DNA of 64,000 nucleotides from CAVOOW01 sp963697675 (lineage in GTDB: Bacteria > Actinomycetota > Actinomycetes > JACCUZ01), in contig CAVOOW010000001.1 of the NCBI GenBank assembly GCA_963697675.1, positions 186,001 through 250,000 on the forward strand. Direction: 5' to 3'. A program made the translations under genes and the position numbers. Each line of letters opens with the position of its first letter. Within the stretch, counting starts at the first letter, position 1. This document shows, one piece after another, positions 9,475-19,937 of this stretch. Under the pieces are notes generated by a model, which worked only from the letters and a program-made list of their open reading frames with translations, was not told where the DNA came from and did not search any database.

Positions 9475-10329
9475 ATGTACGACCCACAACAGCTGCGCAG
9501 CTTTCTCGCGGTCAGCCAGACGCTGAGCTTCACCCGGGCGGCCGCCTCTCTCGGCGTACGACAGCCGACTGTCAGCGTCCACGTCCGCAAGCTCGAGGAA
9601 GCAGTCGGGCGGGCGCTGTTCGTCCGGGACACACGGATGGTCGCGTTGACGGCCGACGGCGAGGCGATGGCCGGGTTCGCCCGGTCGATCCTCGCCTCCT
9701 ACGACGAGGCAGCGGGTTACTTCTCCGGGTCCGGACTGACCGGCCGGCTGCGTGTGGGGGTGACGGACGACCTCGCCCTGACCTCCCTGCCGAAGATCCT
9801 CCGCCAGTTCCAACAGCTGTATCCGCGGGTCGGGCTCGCGCTCACGGTCGCGCAGAGCCCGCAGCTGCACCGCAGGGTCGAGTCCGGGCACCTCGACGTG
9901 GCGTTCCTCAAGCACGCGGCCGGTGAGGGCGGCGGCCAGCTCGTACGTCGGGAGAATCTCGTCTGGGTCGCGGTCGACGGCGCCCGGCTCAAGCCCGACG
10001 TCCCGGTCCCCCTGGTGGTCTACCAGGCTCCGAGCATCAGCCGGTCGGTCGGCGTTGAAGCGCTCCAGGCCGCCGGCATGCCCTACCGGGTGACCTGCAC
10101 GGTGCAGGGTGTCAACGGCGTCATTGCCGCGACGAGAGCGGGGATCGGCGTGTCGATCTTCGCCCGCAGCCTCGTCCCGGAGCACCTCGTGGAACTACCT
10201 CCCTCCACCGGCCTGCCGCCACTGGGCGACATCGACCTGGTGCTCCTGACCAACGCCGGCCCGGCCAGCCAACCGGCGCAAGCCCTCGTGGATGCCATCC
10301 TCGCCAGCGGTCACGCCCTCAAGAGCTGA
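9475..10329 (+). CDS. LysR family transcriptional regulator
   Basis: The 284-residue protein has the classic N-terminal helix-turn-helix (MYDPQQLRSFLAVSQTLSFTR, then AAASLGVRQPTVSVHVRKLEEAVG). An effector-binding domain follows from about residue 90 (GRLRVGVTDDLAL), with the second subdomain near VTCTVQGVNGVIAATRAGIGV. The coinducer is unknown. The divergent MFS exporter is the likely target, given the inverted repeat between the two genes. Confidence 0.92.
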   Translation: MYDPQQLRSFLAVSQTLSFTRAAASLGVRQPTVSVHVRKLEEAVGRALFVRDTRMVALTADGEAMAGFARSILASYDEAAGYFSGSGLTGRLRVGVTDDLALTSLPKILRQFQQLYPRVGLALTVAQSPQLHRRVESGHLDVAFLKHAAGEGGGQLVRRENLVWVAVDGARLKPDVPVPLVVYQAPSISRSVGVEALQAAGMPYRVTCTVQGVNGVIAATRAGIGVSIFARSLVPEHLVELPPSTGLPPLGDIDLVLLTNAGPASQPAQALVDAILASGHALKS

Positions 10330-10344
10330 CCGACCGCCGGCGGC

Positions 10345-10599
10345 TCAGACGTCGTCGTCCTCGTCCACCCGCAGCATGCCGAGGGTGGTCAGCCTCAGCT
10401 GGCCCCTCTCGGCCAGCTCGAGCAATGACCCCGAGCTGGTCGCCGGTCCCTCGACCGAGCCTTCGTCGAGCAGGTTCTCCAGCGCCATCGTGAGGTCACG
10501 CTGGTCCGCACCAGGAACCATTGCCGCAGTCGTCGCGCTGTCCGCAGTGCCCTTCTCGGCAAGCTGCAACAGGACGGCGAACCGCACGCGAGGCTGCAT
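10345..10599 (-). CDS. small hypothetical protein, possible winged helix
   Basis: An 84-residue frame, MQPRVRFAVLLQLAEKG... ending RVDEDDDV. GGAG is placed 7 nt before the ATG at 10599, which makes this start better than the GTG at 10620. The alternation of helix-like segments (LTMALENLLDEG, LLELAERGQL) would suit a small DNA-binding or regulatory protein, but no family is recognised. It ends 15 bp past the LysR stop on the opposite strand. Confidence 0.5.
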   Translation of the reverse strand: MQPRVRFAVLLQLAEKGTADSATTAAMVPGADQRDLTMALENLLDEGSVEGPATSSGSLLELAERGQLRLTTLGMLRVDEDDDV

Positions 10600-10821
10600 G
10601 GCTGGGCTCCACGAGAACACGGGTCAGCCAGGTTCGCCCCGTCCCCCGCAGCACCAGCACGTCGTCCCACCTTCGATCCGCCGGCTGCTTGACGGGCCAG
10701 AAGTGGGGCACGGCCACCGTAGGCCCAGGGCGGGGCAACCGCAGGCGAATGGCCGCGTTTGCGCTCGCGGCGTTCCTGGGCGGAAGGTTAGGGCAGAGGA
10801 GCGCCTACCTGGGAGTTCGCC

Positions 10822-11739
10822 GTGAATTCGACGCCGGACAGGAAAACGCCGCAGGTCGGCCGTAGTCTTCTGGAGATGCCAACGGTTCCGCCGTCGGGAG
10901 TGGGACCGCTGCAGCAGTCGGAGCAGACCGACGAGTCGCGACCCCGCCGTCGAGGCTCTGTTCGGGCGTGGCTGGCCGTCGCCGTCGTTGCCTGCGTGCT
11001 GGCCGCGGTGGCGGTGTGGCGGACCACCGACGATGGCCTGGCCCCGCTCAGCAAGGCAGACGTCAACCGCGCGGTGAAGTCCGGCCTCACGCAGGCGCAG
11101 AAGGAGCAGCGCGCGGCCCCGCCCGATGCCGCGACCGCCTATCGCACCATCGGCCCGTCGCTCGTCACGGTGACGACGGAGCGTCGCGGCACCGGGAAGG
11201 CGGCGGAAACCGGGGTAGCCCTCGGCGCGGGCGTCGTGATCAACGCGGGCGGAGCCGTGCTCACCGCCCTGCACGTCGTGGCGGACGCCGTGCAGATCCA
11301 GGTCCGGTTCGCCGACGGCACGCGGGCGACCGCGCAGGTAGCCAGCAGCCAAACGGCGAGCGACATCGCCGTCCTGGCCGTCGACCGGCTCCCCCTGGTG
11401 GTGGTGCCCGCGGTGATGGGTGGCGCTCCGCAGGTCGGCGCCGACGTCTTCGCGGTCGGCAATCCGCTGGGGCTGCAGGGCAGTCTCTCCGCCGGCGTGG
11501 TGTCCGCGACCGACCGCTCCGTTCGCGGCCAGGACGGTCGCAGGCTCAACGACCTCATCCAGTTCGACGCAGCCGTCAACCCTGGCAACAGCGGCGGGCC
11601 GCTGCTCAACCGTGACGGGCAGGTGGTCGGCATCGTGACCGGCCTGGCCAACCCCTCCAAGCAGGCCTACTTCGTCGGGATCGGGTTCGCTGTCCCGATC
11701 GCCACCGCCGGCGGCGTCGCCGGAGGGCCTGCCCAGTGA
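10822..11739 (+). CDS. HtrA-like (S1C) trypsin-type serine protease, membrane anchored
   Basis: The 305-residue protein has a short cytoplasmic N-terminus, one transmembrane helix (about residues 49-67, AWLAVAVVACVLAAVAVW) and an extracytoplasmic protease domain. Catalytic residues are seen as His in LTALHVVAD, Asp in ASDIAVL and Ser in NPGNSGGPLL. No PDZ domain follows; the chain ends soon after FAVPIA. It is the first gene of a co-directional series with MoxR, DUF58 and two VWA proteins, with 10 bp to MoxR. An ATG at 10876 is an alternative start. Confidence 0.85.
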   Translation: MNSTPDRKTPQVGRSLLEMPTVPPSGVGPLQQSEQTDESRPRRRGSVRAWLAVAVVACVLAAVAVWRTTDDGLAPLSKADVNRAVKSGLTQAQKEQRAAPPDAATAYRTIGPSLVTVTTERRGTGKAAETGVALGAGVVINAGGAVLTALHVVADAVQIQVRFADGTRATAQVASSQTASDIAVLAVDRLPLVVVPAVMGGAPQVGADVFAVGNPLGLQGSLSAGVVSATDRSVRGQDGRRLNDLIQFDAAVNPGNSGGPLLNRDGQVVGIVTGLANPSKQAYFVGIGFAVPIATAGGVAGGPAQ

Positions 11740-11749
11740 CCGCCAAACA

Positions 11750-12786
<1,037 letters not shown>

Positions 12787-12808
<22 letters not shown>

Positions 12809-13704
12809 CGCCCGAGCGCGTCCTGCGCCGCATGGAGTGGCGGGTCATCCGCCGCCTCGACGGCCGGCTGCAAGGCGACTATCGGACCCTGTTCCGCGGG
12901 ACGGGGATCGACGTCGCGGGCCTGCGCGAGTACCAACCCGGCGACGACCTGCGCCACGTCGACTGGAACGTCACCGCCCGGATGGACACTCCATATGTAC
13001 GGGAGTACCTCGAGGACCGCGAGGTGACGGCCTGGCTGCTGCTCGACTGTTCGCCGTCGATGGACTTCGGCCCGGTCGAGCGACGCAAGCACGTCGTGCT
13101 CACCGAGGTCGCCGCGACCGTGGCCCAGCTCCTGGCCCGCGGAGGCAACCGGATCGGCGCCCTGCTCTTCGACACCGGCGTCGAGCAGACGATCCCGCCC
13201 GGTCATGGACGCAACCAGGTGCTGCGGATCCTTTCCCGGCTGATGCAGACGCCCACCGGCGCCGAGTCGTCCGCGCGCAGCAGTGCGCCGCGGACCACCG
13301 ACCTCGCAGTTGCGCTGCGCGCCGCGCACGGCGTCGCCCGACGCCGGTCGCTCGTCGTGATCGTCTCGGACTTCATCAGCGAGCCTGGCTGGGAGCGACC
13401 GCTGGGGCTGCTCGCACGCCGGCACGACGTGGTCGCCATCCAGGTGCTCGACCGTCGCGAGTTCGAGCTCCCGGCCGCAGGGATGATCTACGTCGAAGAC
13501 GCGGAGACCGGCGAGCAGATCTTCGTCGACACCAATGACGCCCGGTTCCAGCAGCGGTTGCGCGCGGCAGCCGACGAGCGGCAGGTCTCTCTGCGGGCCG
13601 TCGCACACAAGGCGGGAACGGAGCTGTTCACCGTCACCACCGACGAGGACCTCGTGCGTGCGATGGCCCGCATCTCGGACCTGCGCAGGCGGCGGCGACG
13701 ATGA
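12787..13704 (+). CDS. DUF58 domain-containing protein
   Basis: The 305-residue protein carries the DUF58 signature GLREYQPGDDLRHVDWNVTARMD near residues 43-65. A VWA-like fold follows with LLLDCSPSMDFG at the metal-ion site. It overlaps the 3' end of moxR and the 5' end of the next VWA gene by 4 bp, a sign of translational coupling. DUF58 proteins are standard MoxR partners. The last residues (RISDLRRRRRR) are strongly basic. Confidence 0.92.
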
Positions 13705-14684
13705 CGTTCGCGTGGCCAGGGATGCTCCTGAGCCTCGGTGCCATCCCGTTGCTGGTGCTGGGTTATCGGCGGCTGCTCCGAGTCCGTGCCGCTCGGCGGT
13801 CCGAGCTCGCCGCTCTCGGCCTGGTGGCTGCCGGAGCGCCGCCCAGGCGGCGCACGCACGTGGCGCCGGCGCTTTTCATCCTGGCCATGGCACTGCTGTT
13901 CGTCGCGTTGGCGCGGCCGTCGGCGACGATCTCCCAGCCGCATCGTGAGGGCACCGTGATCCTCGCGTTCGACGTGTCCGGCAGCATGGCTGCGACGGAC
14001 ATGTCCCCGAGCCGGATCGCCGCCGCGAAGTCCGCTGCGCGCGCCTTCGTGAAGCGGCAGCCGTCGACCGTGCGGGTCGGGGTGGTGGCTTTCAGCGGGA
14101 GCGGGCTGACCACGCAGCAGCCCACCCGAGACCAGGCGCGCGTGCTCGCCGCGATCGACCGGCTGACGGCGCAGGGGCCGACGGCTCTCGCCCGCGGGTT
14201 GCAGACCTCGCTCAGTGCCATCGCGGGAAAGACCGTGGAGCTCGACAGCTCGAACGGGTCGGTGGAGCCGCAGGGCCAGGACCTCGGGTTCCACGGCTCC
14301 GCAGCCGTGATCCTGCTCTCCGACGGCGAGAACACCTCCGGGCCGGACCCGATCGACGTGGCCGACCTCGCGTCGACCGCTGGGGTGCGGGTCTACCCGA
14401 TCGGGCTCGGCAGTCCCGAGGGAACAGTGCTGCAGATCGACGGCTTCCAGGTCGCGACCGCTCTCGACGAGCCGCTGCTGCGCAAGATCGCCTCAACGAC
14501 GGATGGGCGGTACTACACCGCCGCGGACGAGAAGGAGCTGGCGAAGGTCTACGGCTCGATCGACCTCGCCTGGACGATCAGGGCCGAGCACGTGGAGATC
14601 ACCGGGCTGCTCGCCGGAGCGGCCGCGCTGCTCCTGCTCGTCGGTGCCGGGCTGTCCCTGGCGTGGTTCGGGAGGGCGATCTAG
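13701..14684 (+). CDS. VWA domain membrane protein (BatA-like)
   Basis: The 327-residue protein has an N-terminal helix, a second helix near residues 54-70, a VWA domain and a C-terminal helix. The MIDAS motif is seen in LAFDVSGSMAATD with later FSG and SDGEN residues. The C-terminal membrane segment is ITGLLAGAAALLLLVGAGL. Such proteins hold the VWA domain outside the membrane and bind Mg2+. It overlaps DUF58 by 4 bp, and the following VWA protein is similar. Confidence 0.9.
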   Translation: MTFAWPGMLLSLGAIPLLVLGYRRLLRVRAARRSELAALGLVAAGAPPRRRTHVAPALFILAMALLFVALARPSATISQPHREGTVILAFDVSGSMAATDMSPSRIAAAKSAARAFVKRQPSTVRVGVVAFSGSGLTTQQPTRDQARVLAAIDRLTAQGPTALARGLQTSLSAIAGKTVELDSSNGSVEPQGQDLGFHGSAAVILLSDGENTSGPDPIDVADLASTAGVRVYPIGLGSPEGTVLQIDGFQVATALDEPLLRKIASTTDGRYYTAADEKELAKVYGSIDLAWTIRAEHVEITGLLAGAAALLLLVGAGLSLAWFGRAI

Positions 14685-14686
14685 CG

Positions 14687-15784
14687 ATGGTCTTCGCGTG
14701 GCCGCTCGCCCTGCTCTCGTTGCTCGTGCTGCCCGTCCTGGTCGCCGGCTACCTGTGGCACCTCCGGCGACGGCGTCGACGAGCGGTCACGTACTCGAGC
14801 GTCGCGCTCATCCGCGCGGCGGCCCCGGCCCGGTCGGCGTGGCGCCGGCATGTGCCCTTCGCCCTCGTGCTCTGCGTGCTGGCCAGCCTCGCCGTCGCGT
14901 CGGCGCGCCCGCAGATCCGGACCGATGTCCCGGTCGCCGGGTCGTCGGTGATCCTGGCGCTGGACGTGTCCGGCTCCATGTGCGCGACCGATGTCGACCC
15001 CAACCGGCTCAGCGCGGCCCAGGCCGCGGTGCGCGACTTCGTCGAGTCACAGAACTCGAGCACCCGCATCGGGCTCGTCGTCTTCTCGGGCTTCGCGCAG
15101 GTGGCCGTCGCCCCCACCACCGAGCGGACGGAGCTGTTCCGGGCCATCGACTCGCTGACGACGGGACGGGGCACCACGATCGGCGCCGCGATCCTGAAAT
15201 CCGTGGATGCCATTTCCCAGATCAACCCGGACGTGGCCCCGGCGGACTCGTCCACGGAGCCGGATGGCGCCGACGCCTCGCCGACGCCCGGGTCGTACGC
15301 CCCGGAGATCGTCGTCCTGCTCACGGACGGGGCCAACACGGCCGGTGTCTCGCCGGAGGAGGCCGCCGAGGTCGCCGCCTCGCGCGGCGTGCGGGTCTAC
15401 CCGATCGGGTTCGGGACCAGCAACCCGACGGCGTTGGTCTGCACGGCCGAGCAGCTGGGCGGTCGTGGGTTCGGTTCCTTCGGTCCCGGTGGTGGCGGCG
15501 GTTTCGGTGGAGGGTTCGGTCCTGGCGGAGGTGGCGGTCAGGGACAGCGCAACTTCCTCTTCGCGGACGACACGACGCTGAAGAAGGTCGCGAGCGTCAC
15601 GGGGGGCTCGTTCTTCTCTGCGAAGGACGCGAAGCAGCTGCAGAGCGTCTTGAAGGACCTCCCCCGGCAGGTCAAGATCCAGCAGCGGGACGTGGAAGTC
15701 AGCGTTGTCCTGGTGGGGCTGGCACTGTTCCTGCTGCTGCTCGCCGTGTGGGCGGCAGTTCGCTGGACCACGTTCCCCACCTGA
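14687..15784 (+). CDS. VWA domain membrane protein (BatA/BatB-like paralogue)
   Basis: Begins at ATG 14687 (MVFAWPLALLSLLVLPVL), just after the preceding stop; a GTG 24 bp earlier lies inside the previous gene. It has two N-terminal helices, a VWA domain with LALDVSGSMCATD and LLTDGANT, and a C-terminal helix (VVLVGLALFLLLLAVW). A glycine-rich insertion of about 30 residues (roughly residues 262-290) distinguishes it from its neighbour. It probably arose by duplication of the adjacent VWA gene and completes the MoxR-DUF58-VWA-VWA set. Confidence 0.9.
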   Translation: MVFAWPLALLSLLVLPVLVAGYLWHLRRRRRRAVTYSSVALIRAAAPARSAWRRHVPFALVLCVLASLAVASARPQIRTDVPVAGSSVILALDVSGSMCATDVDPNRLSAAQAAVRDFVESQNSSTRIGLVVFSGFAQVAVAPTTERTELFRAIDSLTTGRGTTIGAAILKSVDAISQINPDVAPADSSTEPDGADASPTPGSYAPEIVVLLTDGANTAGVSPEEAAEVAASRGVRVYPIGFGTSNPTALVCTAEQLGGRGFGSFGPGGGGGFGGGFGPGGGGGQGQRNFLFADDTTLKKVASVTGGSFFSAKDAKQLQSVLKDLPRQVKIQQRDVEVSVVLVGLALFLLLLAVWAAVRWTTFPT

Positions 15785-15793
15785 CGACGTGGG

Positions 15794-16024
15794 TCAGTCG
15801 CGCGGGTCGTACGACTGTTCGGTCGAGCACCGTGACTCGACGGTCGCTTCGTCTCGGTGCAGCCGCCACACGATGACCCGCTGCACGCGCCCGACCACCA
15901 GTTGCGTGCGCCACAGCACCAGATGGACGCCACGCGCCTCGACGGCCAGATCGTCGGCCTCGACGTCGGTCACGAGGCGGCGACCGCCGGGCTCGGTTCG
16001 GAAGGTGATCCGCCAGGTGGGCAT
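15794..16024 (-). CDS. small conserved hypothetical protein
   Basis: A 76-residue protein, MPTWRITFRTEPGGRRLVTDVEADDL, rich in beta-strand-like alternation (GVHLVLWRTQLVVGRVQRVIVWRL). It looks like a single small beta-barrel, but no family is recognised with certainty. The ATG at 16024 fits the coding pattern better than the upstream in-frame ATG at 16087, which lies next to the glycosyltransferase stop. It is downstream of the glycosyltransferase on the same strand. Confidence 0.6.
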   Translation of the reverse strand: MPTWRITFRTEPGGRRLVTDVEADDLAVEARGVHLVLWRTQLVVGRVQRVIVWRLHRDEATVESRCSTEQSYDPRD

Positions 16025-16083
16025 GGGGTCGGCCTCTCGTCGAACGGCTCGACCCGGATCTCCGATGCTAGTGGTCGCCAGGG

Positions 16084-17628
16084 TCATCCCACGCTCTGCC
16101 GCAACTCATCGATCCGGGTGTACAGGCCCGACCAGCTCCAGACCAGTCGGTATCCGGCACTCTCGAGAAGCTGCAGGTTGCTGGTGCGGCGCTGCTGCCA
16201 TCGGTGGCCCGCCGCGCTGTCGCTGACGAGCCAAACCCGCCGGGCATCGTGGATGTCGCCTGTGACGGCATCGAGCGGCCGGGTGCTGGGCCACAGGGCT
16301 TGCCTCTCGACCGCCGACCGACGCAGGGTGATGTCTCGCAGCCCGTCGAAGGCATTCGGGTAGGCGATGGCCATCTTGCGGGTCGTTTGCTTCTCCTTGT
16401 CGGCGAGCTTTCCGAAGACGACGACGTCGCCGGGCTCGGCACGCCCGTCGATGACTGCGGCGGCGTACTTCCAGTCCGAGTGTGACTTGGCGGTTCCCGT
16501 GCGCTGGTGGACGTAGTCCGGGGCCGCGAACAAGACCATCGCGGCGACAGCGACCGCGATCAGCGTCCTGTGGCGCAGGGAGAGCAGGCCGGCGGCGACG
16601 AGCAGAGCCACCGCTGGTGCTGAAACAATCATGTAGCGGGGCGTGTAGACGGGAGAACTGACCCGCGAAAAGGCCACCACGACCAGCGTCGGAACGAGCA
16701 GCCACGGCAGGGTGATCTCCACCAGCGATGGTCGCCCGTTCGCGTCCGACGGAGTGGCACGAACGATGCCCACGCCCATCAACACGAGGCTCAGCGCTGC
16801 GAGCGAGGTGGCGCCGATCGCCCAGTTCAGGGGTGGGTCGAAGTAGGCGGACAGGCGTGGACCGTGACCGGAGACGGGTCCGCCGTGGAACCACTGGAGG
16901 ATGCCGACCTGCGTGGGCAGCCCTCGCAGGCGCGGACGCGTGTGGTGGATGTGGTCGACCTGCCGAGCGGCGACCAGCACGAACGGCAGCGTGAGTGCGG
17001 CGGCGCTGCAGGACGCCGCCAGCCACCAGAAGACCGCGTTGGGCCGCTTGCGGGCTCGAGTCCACCGGCCGATGAGCGCGATCCCGTGCGCGAGGACGAC
17101 CAGCGCGAAGTAGACGAACAGCAGCACACCGATTGCGGCGAGAAGCGCGTAGAGAATCCACCAGGTGGTTCGGCCACGGACCGCGAGCATGAACACGACG
17201 GTGACCCAGACGGCAAGCATGGTGACGAGCGCGAACGATCGGGCTTCGGTCGCAGCCCACGTGACCCGGGGCAGGATCGCGAAGAGCAGACCTGCGGTGA
17301 CACCGAGGCGCGGGGTGGCAACCTGCCTGCCGAGGACCACGACCCCGGCTGCAGCGAAACCGATGGCGGCCACGCTGGGCAGCCGGAGCGACCACGGCGC
17401 GATGCCGAGCACGCTGATCCAGACGTGCATGAACAGGTAGTAAGCGGCGTGCACCGCATCCAGATGCCCGACGACGGCGAAGATCTGCGGGACGGGTCGA
17501 CTGGCAACCGAGATGGTCGCGGCCTCATCCGTCCAGAGGGACGGATTCCAATATCCGACGCCGGATCCGACCGTCGCGAGGACTCCGACAAGCGATGGTG
17601 CGAGCCAGGCAGACGCTGGTGCCGCCAT
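16084..17628 (-). CDS. glycosyltransferase family 39-type membrane protein
   Basis: The 514-residue polytopic protein has about 10-12 hydrophobic helices. The first extracytoplasmic loop carries WNPSLWTDEAATISVA, where the acidic pair is the catalytic signature of GT-C enzymes, followed by the sequence AVHAAYYLFMHVWI seen in PMT-like proteins. The C-terminal soluble part (from about residue 385) includes VIDGRAEPGDVVVFG. It probably transfers a sugar from a polyprenyl phosphate donor to protein or lipid outside the membrane. The start is an ATG with the hairpin TTCTCC...GGAGAA just upstream. Confidence 0.85.
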   Translation of the reverse strand: MAAPASAWLAPSLVGVLATVGSGVGYWNPSLWTDEAATISVASRPVPQIFAVVGHLDAVHAAYYLFMHVWISVLGIAPWSLRLPSVAAIGFAAAGVVVLGRQVATPRLGVTAGLLFAILPRVTWAATEARSFALVTMLAVWVTVVFMLAVRGRTTWWILYALLAAIGVLLFVYFALVVLAHGIALIGRWTRARKRPNAVFWWLAASCSAAALTLPFVLVAARQVDHIHHTRPRLRGLPTQVGILQWFHGGPVSGHGPRLSAYFDPPLNWAIGATSLAALSLVLMGVGIVRATPSDANGRPSLVEITLPWLLVPTLVVVAFSRVSSPVYTPRYMIVSAPAVALLVAAGLLSLRHRTLIAVAVAAMVLFAAPDYVHQRTGTAKSHSDWKYAAAVIDGRAEPGDVVVFGKLADKEKQTTRKMAIAYPNAFDGLRDITLRRSAVERQALWPSTRPLDAVTGDIHDARRVWLVSDSAAGHRWQQRRTSNLQLLESAGYRLVWSWSGLYTRIDELRQSVG

Positions 17629-17712
17629 GACGTTCTCCCCCCTTCGGGCGGAGAAGCGGACAACTCAAGGACGCCGGGACAGGTGTCGCGGTTCGCCGCC
17701 GCCTGACGACCG

Positions 17713-18134
17713 TTGGCGGGGATCGTTTTTGCCTCAGGGGCCCGAGCGACGGCCACCGCGGCCGCGCCGACGAAGAGCGCCACTCCGACGAAACCACCAG
17801 CCGCGTCCTCCGGCAAGGCTCTGCTCGGGTGTCGGCGCCGCTGCAGTTCTGGAACAAGAGGGTCAGCGAGGTCGGGTCCGGCCTGGAGGGCCGCCGGCTG
17901 TTCTTCACCAGCCTCGACGCGTCGCTCAGCAAGGCGCAGGACACCTGCAACGCCGGCCTGTACCCCGTGATGTCGTTCAAGACCGGCGGCTACTCCTGGG
18001 CCCACGTCGCCTCCGGCGACGCCGATGCGGCGCTGCAGGCGTGGGGCTGCTTGTGGAACGCCGACCTCAACACCGTCACCGTCCTGTCCGGCGACCGCCT
18101 CATGGCTTTCCGGAAGGCCCTCGCCGCCTGGTAG
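17713..18134 (+). pseudogene. remnant of a GH26-like secreted glycoside hydrolase
   Basis: One frame reads a hydrophobic stretch and a Thr/Pro/Ala linker (ATAAAPTKSATPTKPPAASSGKALLG). The next frame continues with VSAPLQFWNKRVSEV, then RLFFTSLDASLSKAQ and PVMSFKTGGYSWAHVASGDADAAL, which resembles the opening of a GH26-like domain in actinobacterial secreted proteins. Joining them needs one G in the run at 17826-17831. After ALQAW the sequence jumps to a short C-terminal-like end. No catalytic region is left, and an in-frame stop precedes the first helix. This is a decayed gene rather than just a sequencing slip. Confidence 0.55.
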
Positions 18135-18209
18135 GGCCCGCGATCTCGGGACCTTCGTACCTACCGTCGCCTGCCTCGCGTGCTGTTGGCTCGTCAGCGG
18201 AGGCCGACA

Positions 18210-18866
18210 ATGTCCGTGGAGCCACGCCCAGAGACGAGGGCCGGCGTCGACCTGTACTGGCTGCCGCTGGGAGCAGGGGATGCGCCGCACCTCGTGCAGT
18301 GGAGCGGTCGCCTGTTCGAGGCATTGGTGGCTCGCCGTCACCATCGCCCACCGCTCGATCTCTACCACTCCGCCTTGGCCGTGCAGCTCGACGGAGATCG
18401 TTTCGTGATCGAGATGGCGCCGGTCTGGAGCGACAGCACAGCCGACCGCGGTGTCGTGTGCGAGGGCGCGGTGGGCCTTCCCTGTCTCGGCCGTTCTCGG
18501 TTCTTCCGCTATGAAGTCCGCCGCTGGCGCAACGGTGTGATTCCCGACGCAGCCGAGGCGGTAGCCAGCCCGCGACGGCTCAGCATGGACAGTGAGCTGG
18601 CGCGCCGGGTGCTGGATCTGGTGCCTGCGTTCCCGACCGCCACCTGGGGACGGGACGAGCTGCGTACGGGCGAGATGTGGAACTCCAACTCGCTGGTCTC
18701 CTGGCTGCTCAGCCGCAGCGGCCACGACGCCGACAGCGTTGTCCTGCCCTTCCACGGCCGTGCCCCCGGCTGGTCCGCAGGCCTGGTCGTCGCCGCGCGA
18801 GACAGCACCGACCCGGGCACACCGCAGTTGCCTCTTGCCGAAACGACCGGCGGGGCTTCAGTCTGA
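18210..18866 (+). CDS. conserved hypothetical protein
   Basis: A 218-residue soluble protein starting MSVEPRPETRAGVDLYWLPLG; an upstream TTG/GTG-type start at 18180 would add ten residues. It contains VVCEGAVGLPCLGRSRFFRYEVRRW and a tryptophan-rich WGRDELRTGEMWNSNSLVSWLL region. The second motif pairs an EMWNSNS turn with helices, as in some cysteine-peptidase-like or transglutaminase-like folds, but this is not enough to assign function. It is followed 23 bp later by the hemerythrin gene. Confidence 0.65.
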   Translation: MSVEPRPETRAGVDLYWLPLGAGDAPHLVQWSGRLFEALVARRHHRPPLDLYHSALAVQLDGDRFVIEMAPVWSDSTADRGVVCEGAVGLPCLGRSRFFRYEVRRWRNGVIPDAAEAVASPRRLSMDSELARRVLDLVPAFPTATWGRDELRTGEMWNSNSLVSWLLSRSGHDADSVVLPFHGRAPGWSAGLVVAARDSTDPGTPQLPLAETTGGASV

Positions 18867-18889
18867 TAGCCCGCCGATCGGAGGCACGG

Positions 18890-19354
18890 ATGGAACCCAG
18901 CCCCTTGCAGACCGATCCTGGCTTGGAGTCGCTGCGGCAGCACCGCGCGGAGCTCCGGGAGTCGATGGGCGCTCTCGAGCAGGCGTTGGCGGCACCCGCG
19001 GCCGACCTCAAGGGCTTCTGGACCGAGCGCGTCAATGTTGCGCTGGTGGAGCTCTCGGCCGACATCCGGGAGCACATCAACATCACCGAGGGGCCCGATG
19101 GCCTCTATCCCGGGCTGCTCACGACGGCGCCCCGCCTGAGCAACTCGATCGCCAGCCTGACGCGCGAACACCTCGAGATCATGGCCGTGGCAGACGGCCT
19201 GCTGACCCGGATGGGCGAGCCGATCGTGACCACCGACGTCGAGGAGATCCGCGACCTCGCCATCGCACTGCTCGTCAAGCTCAGCCGGCACCGGCAGCGC
19301 GGCGCGGATCTGGTGTACGAGGCCTACCAGACCGATATCGGCGGTGAGACCTGA
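18890..19354 (+). CDS. hemerythrin HHE-domain-like protein
   Basis: A 154-residue all-helical protein from the ATG at 18890. Histidine and acidic ligands are spread as in HHE proteins: HRAELRESM, IREHINITEGPDGLYPGLL, REHLEIMAVADGLL, and LSRHRQRGADLVYEAYQTDIGG. HHE domains bind a di-iron centre and sense or carry oxygen or related species. It follows the hypothetical gene by 23 bp and precedes a VOC protein. Confidence 0.75.
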   Translation: MEPSPLQTDPGLESLRQHRAELRESMGALEQALAAPAADLKGFWTERVNVALVELSADIREHINITEGPDGLYPGLLTTAPRLSNSIASLTREHLEIMAVADGLLTRMGEPIVTTDVEEIRDLAIALLVKLSRHRQRGADLVYEAYQTDIGGET

Positions 19355-19439
19355 GCGGTCAACAGCCCGGGAAAGGCGACCCGTTGTCGATGTCCGACCC
19401 TCCTGCAAGACTCGGCGCCAACCCCAGCAAAGGAGCATC

Positions 19440-19853
19440 ATGACCTCTCAGCTCAACCCCTACATCAGCTTCGCCGGCAACGCGCGCGAAGCCCTGGAGT
19501 TCTACAACGGCGTCCTGGGCGGCACCCTGACGCTGAACACGTTTGGCGAGTTCGGCGCGCCGGACGCTCCCGAGGCCGACAAGATCATGCACGGCATGCT
19601 GGTGACCGACGGCGGCCTCGCGCTGATGGCCGCCGACACCCCGCCGGGCATGGAGCACAACCCCGGGGACAACATCGCCGTCAGCCTCAGCGGTGACGAT
19701 GCCGACGACCTGCGCGGCTACTGGGAGAAGCTGTCCGACGGCGCCAAGGTGGAGGTGCCTCTCGAGAAGCAGATGTGGGGCGACGAGTTCGGCATGTGCG
19801 TCGACCGGTTCGGCATCACGTGGATGGTCAACATCGCGGCCCCGAAGGGGTGA
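19440..19853 (+). CDS. VOC family protein (PhnB-like)
   Basis: The 137-residue protein starts at ATG 19440 behind an AAAGGAG site. It has the PhnB-type start QLNPYISFAGNAREALEFYNGVLGGTLTL and ends WGDEFGMCVDRFGITWMVNIAAP, the paired beta-alpha-beta modules of the glyoxalase/dioxygenase superfamily. Function within the family is undetermined. Two further VOC proteins of different subtypes occur in the window. Confidence 0.9.
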   Translation: MTSQLNPYISFAGNAREALEFYNGVLGGTLTLNTFGEFGAPDAPEADKIMHGMLVTDGGLALMAADTPPGMEHNPGDNIAVSLSGDDADDLRGYWEKLSDGAKVEVPLEKQMWGDEFGMCVDRFGITWMVNIAAPKG

Positions 19854-19937
19854 CCCCGGCGCCTTGACCACCGCGCGGACCGCGGGCAGGCTCAACATGC
19901 TTCCGACACGGGAAGCGTGGGCGATGGGGGATTTGTG

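Noticed and set aside
16204..16485. Rightward frame opposite the glycosyltransferase
   Set aside because: It is antisense to the C-terminal part of a well-supported gene.
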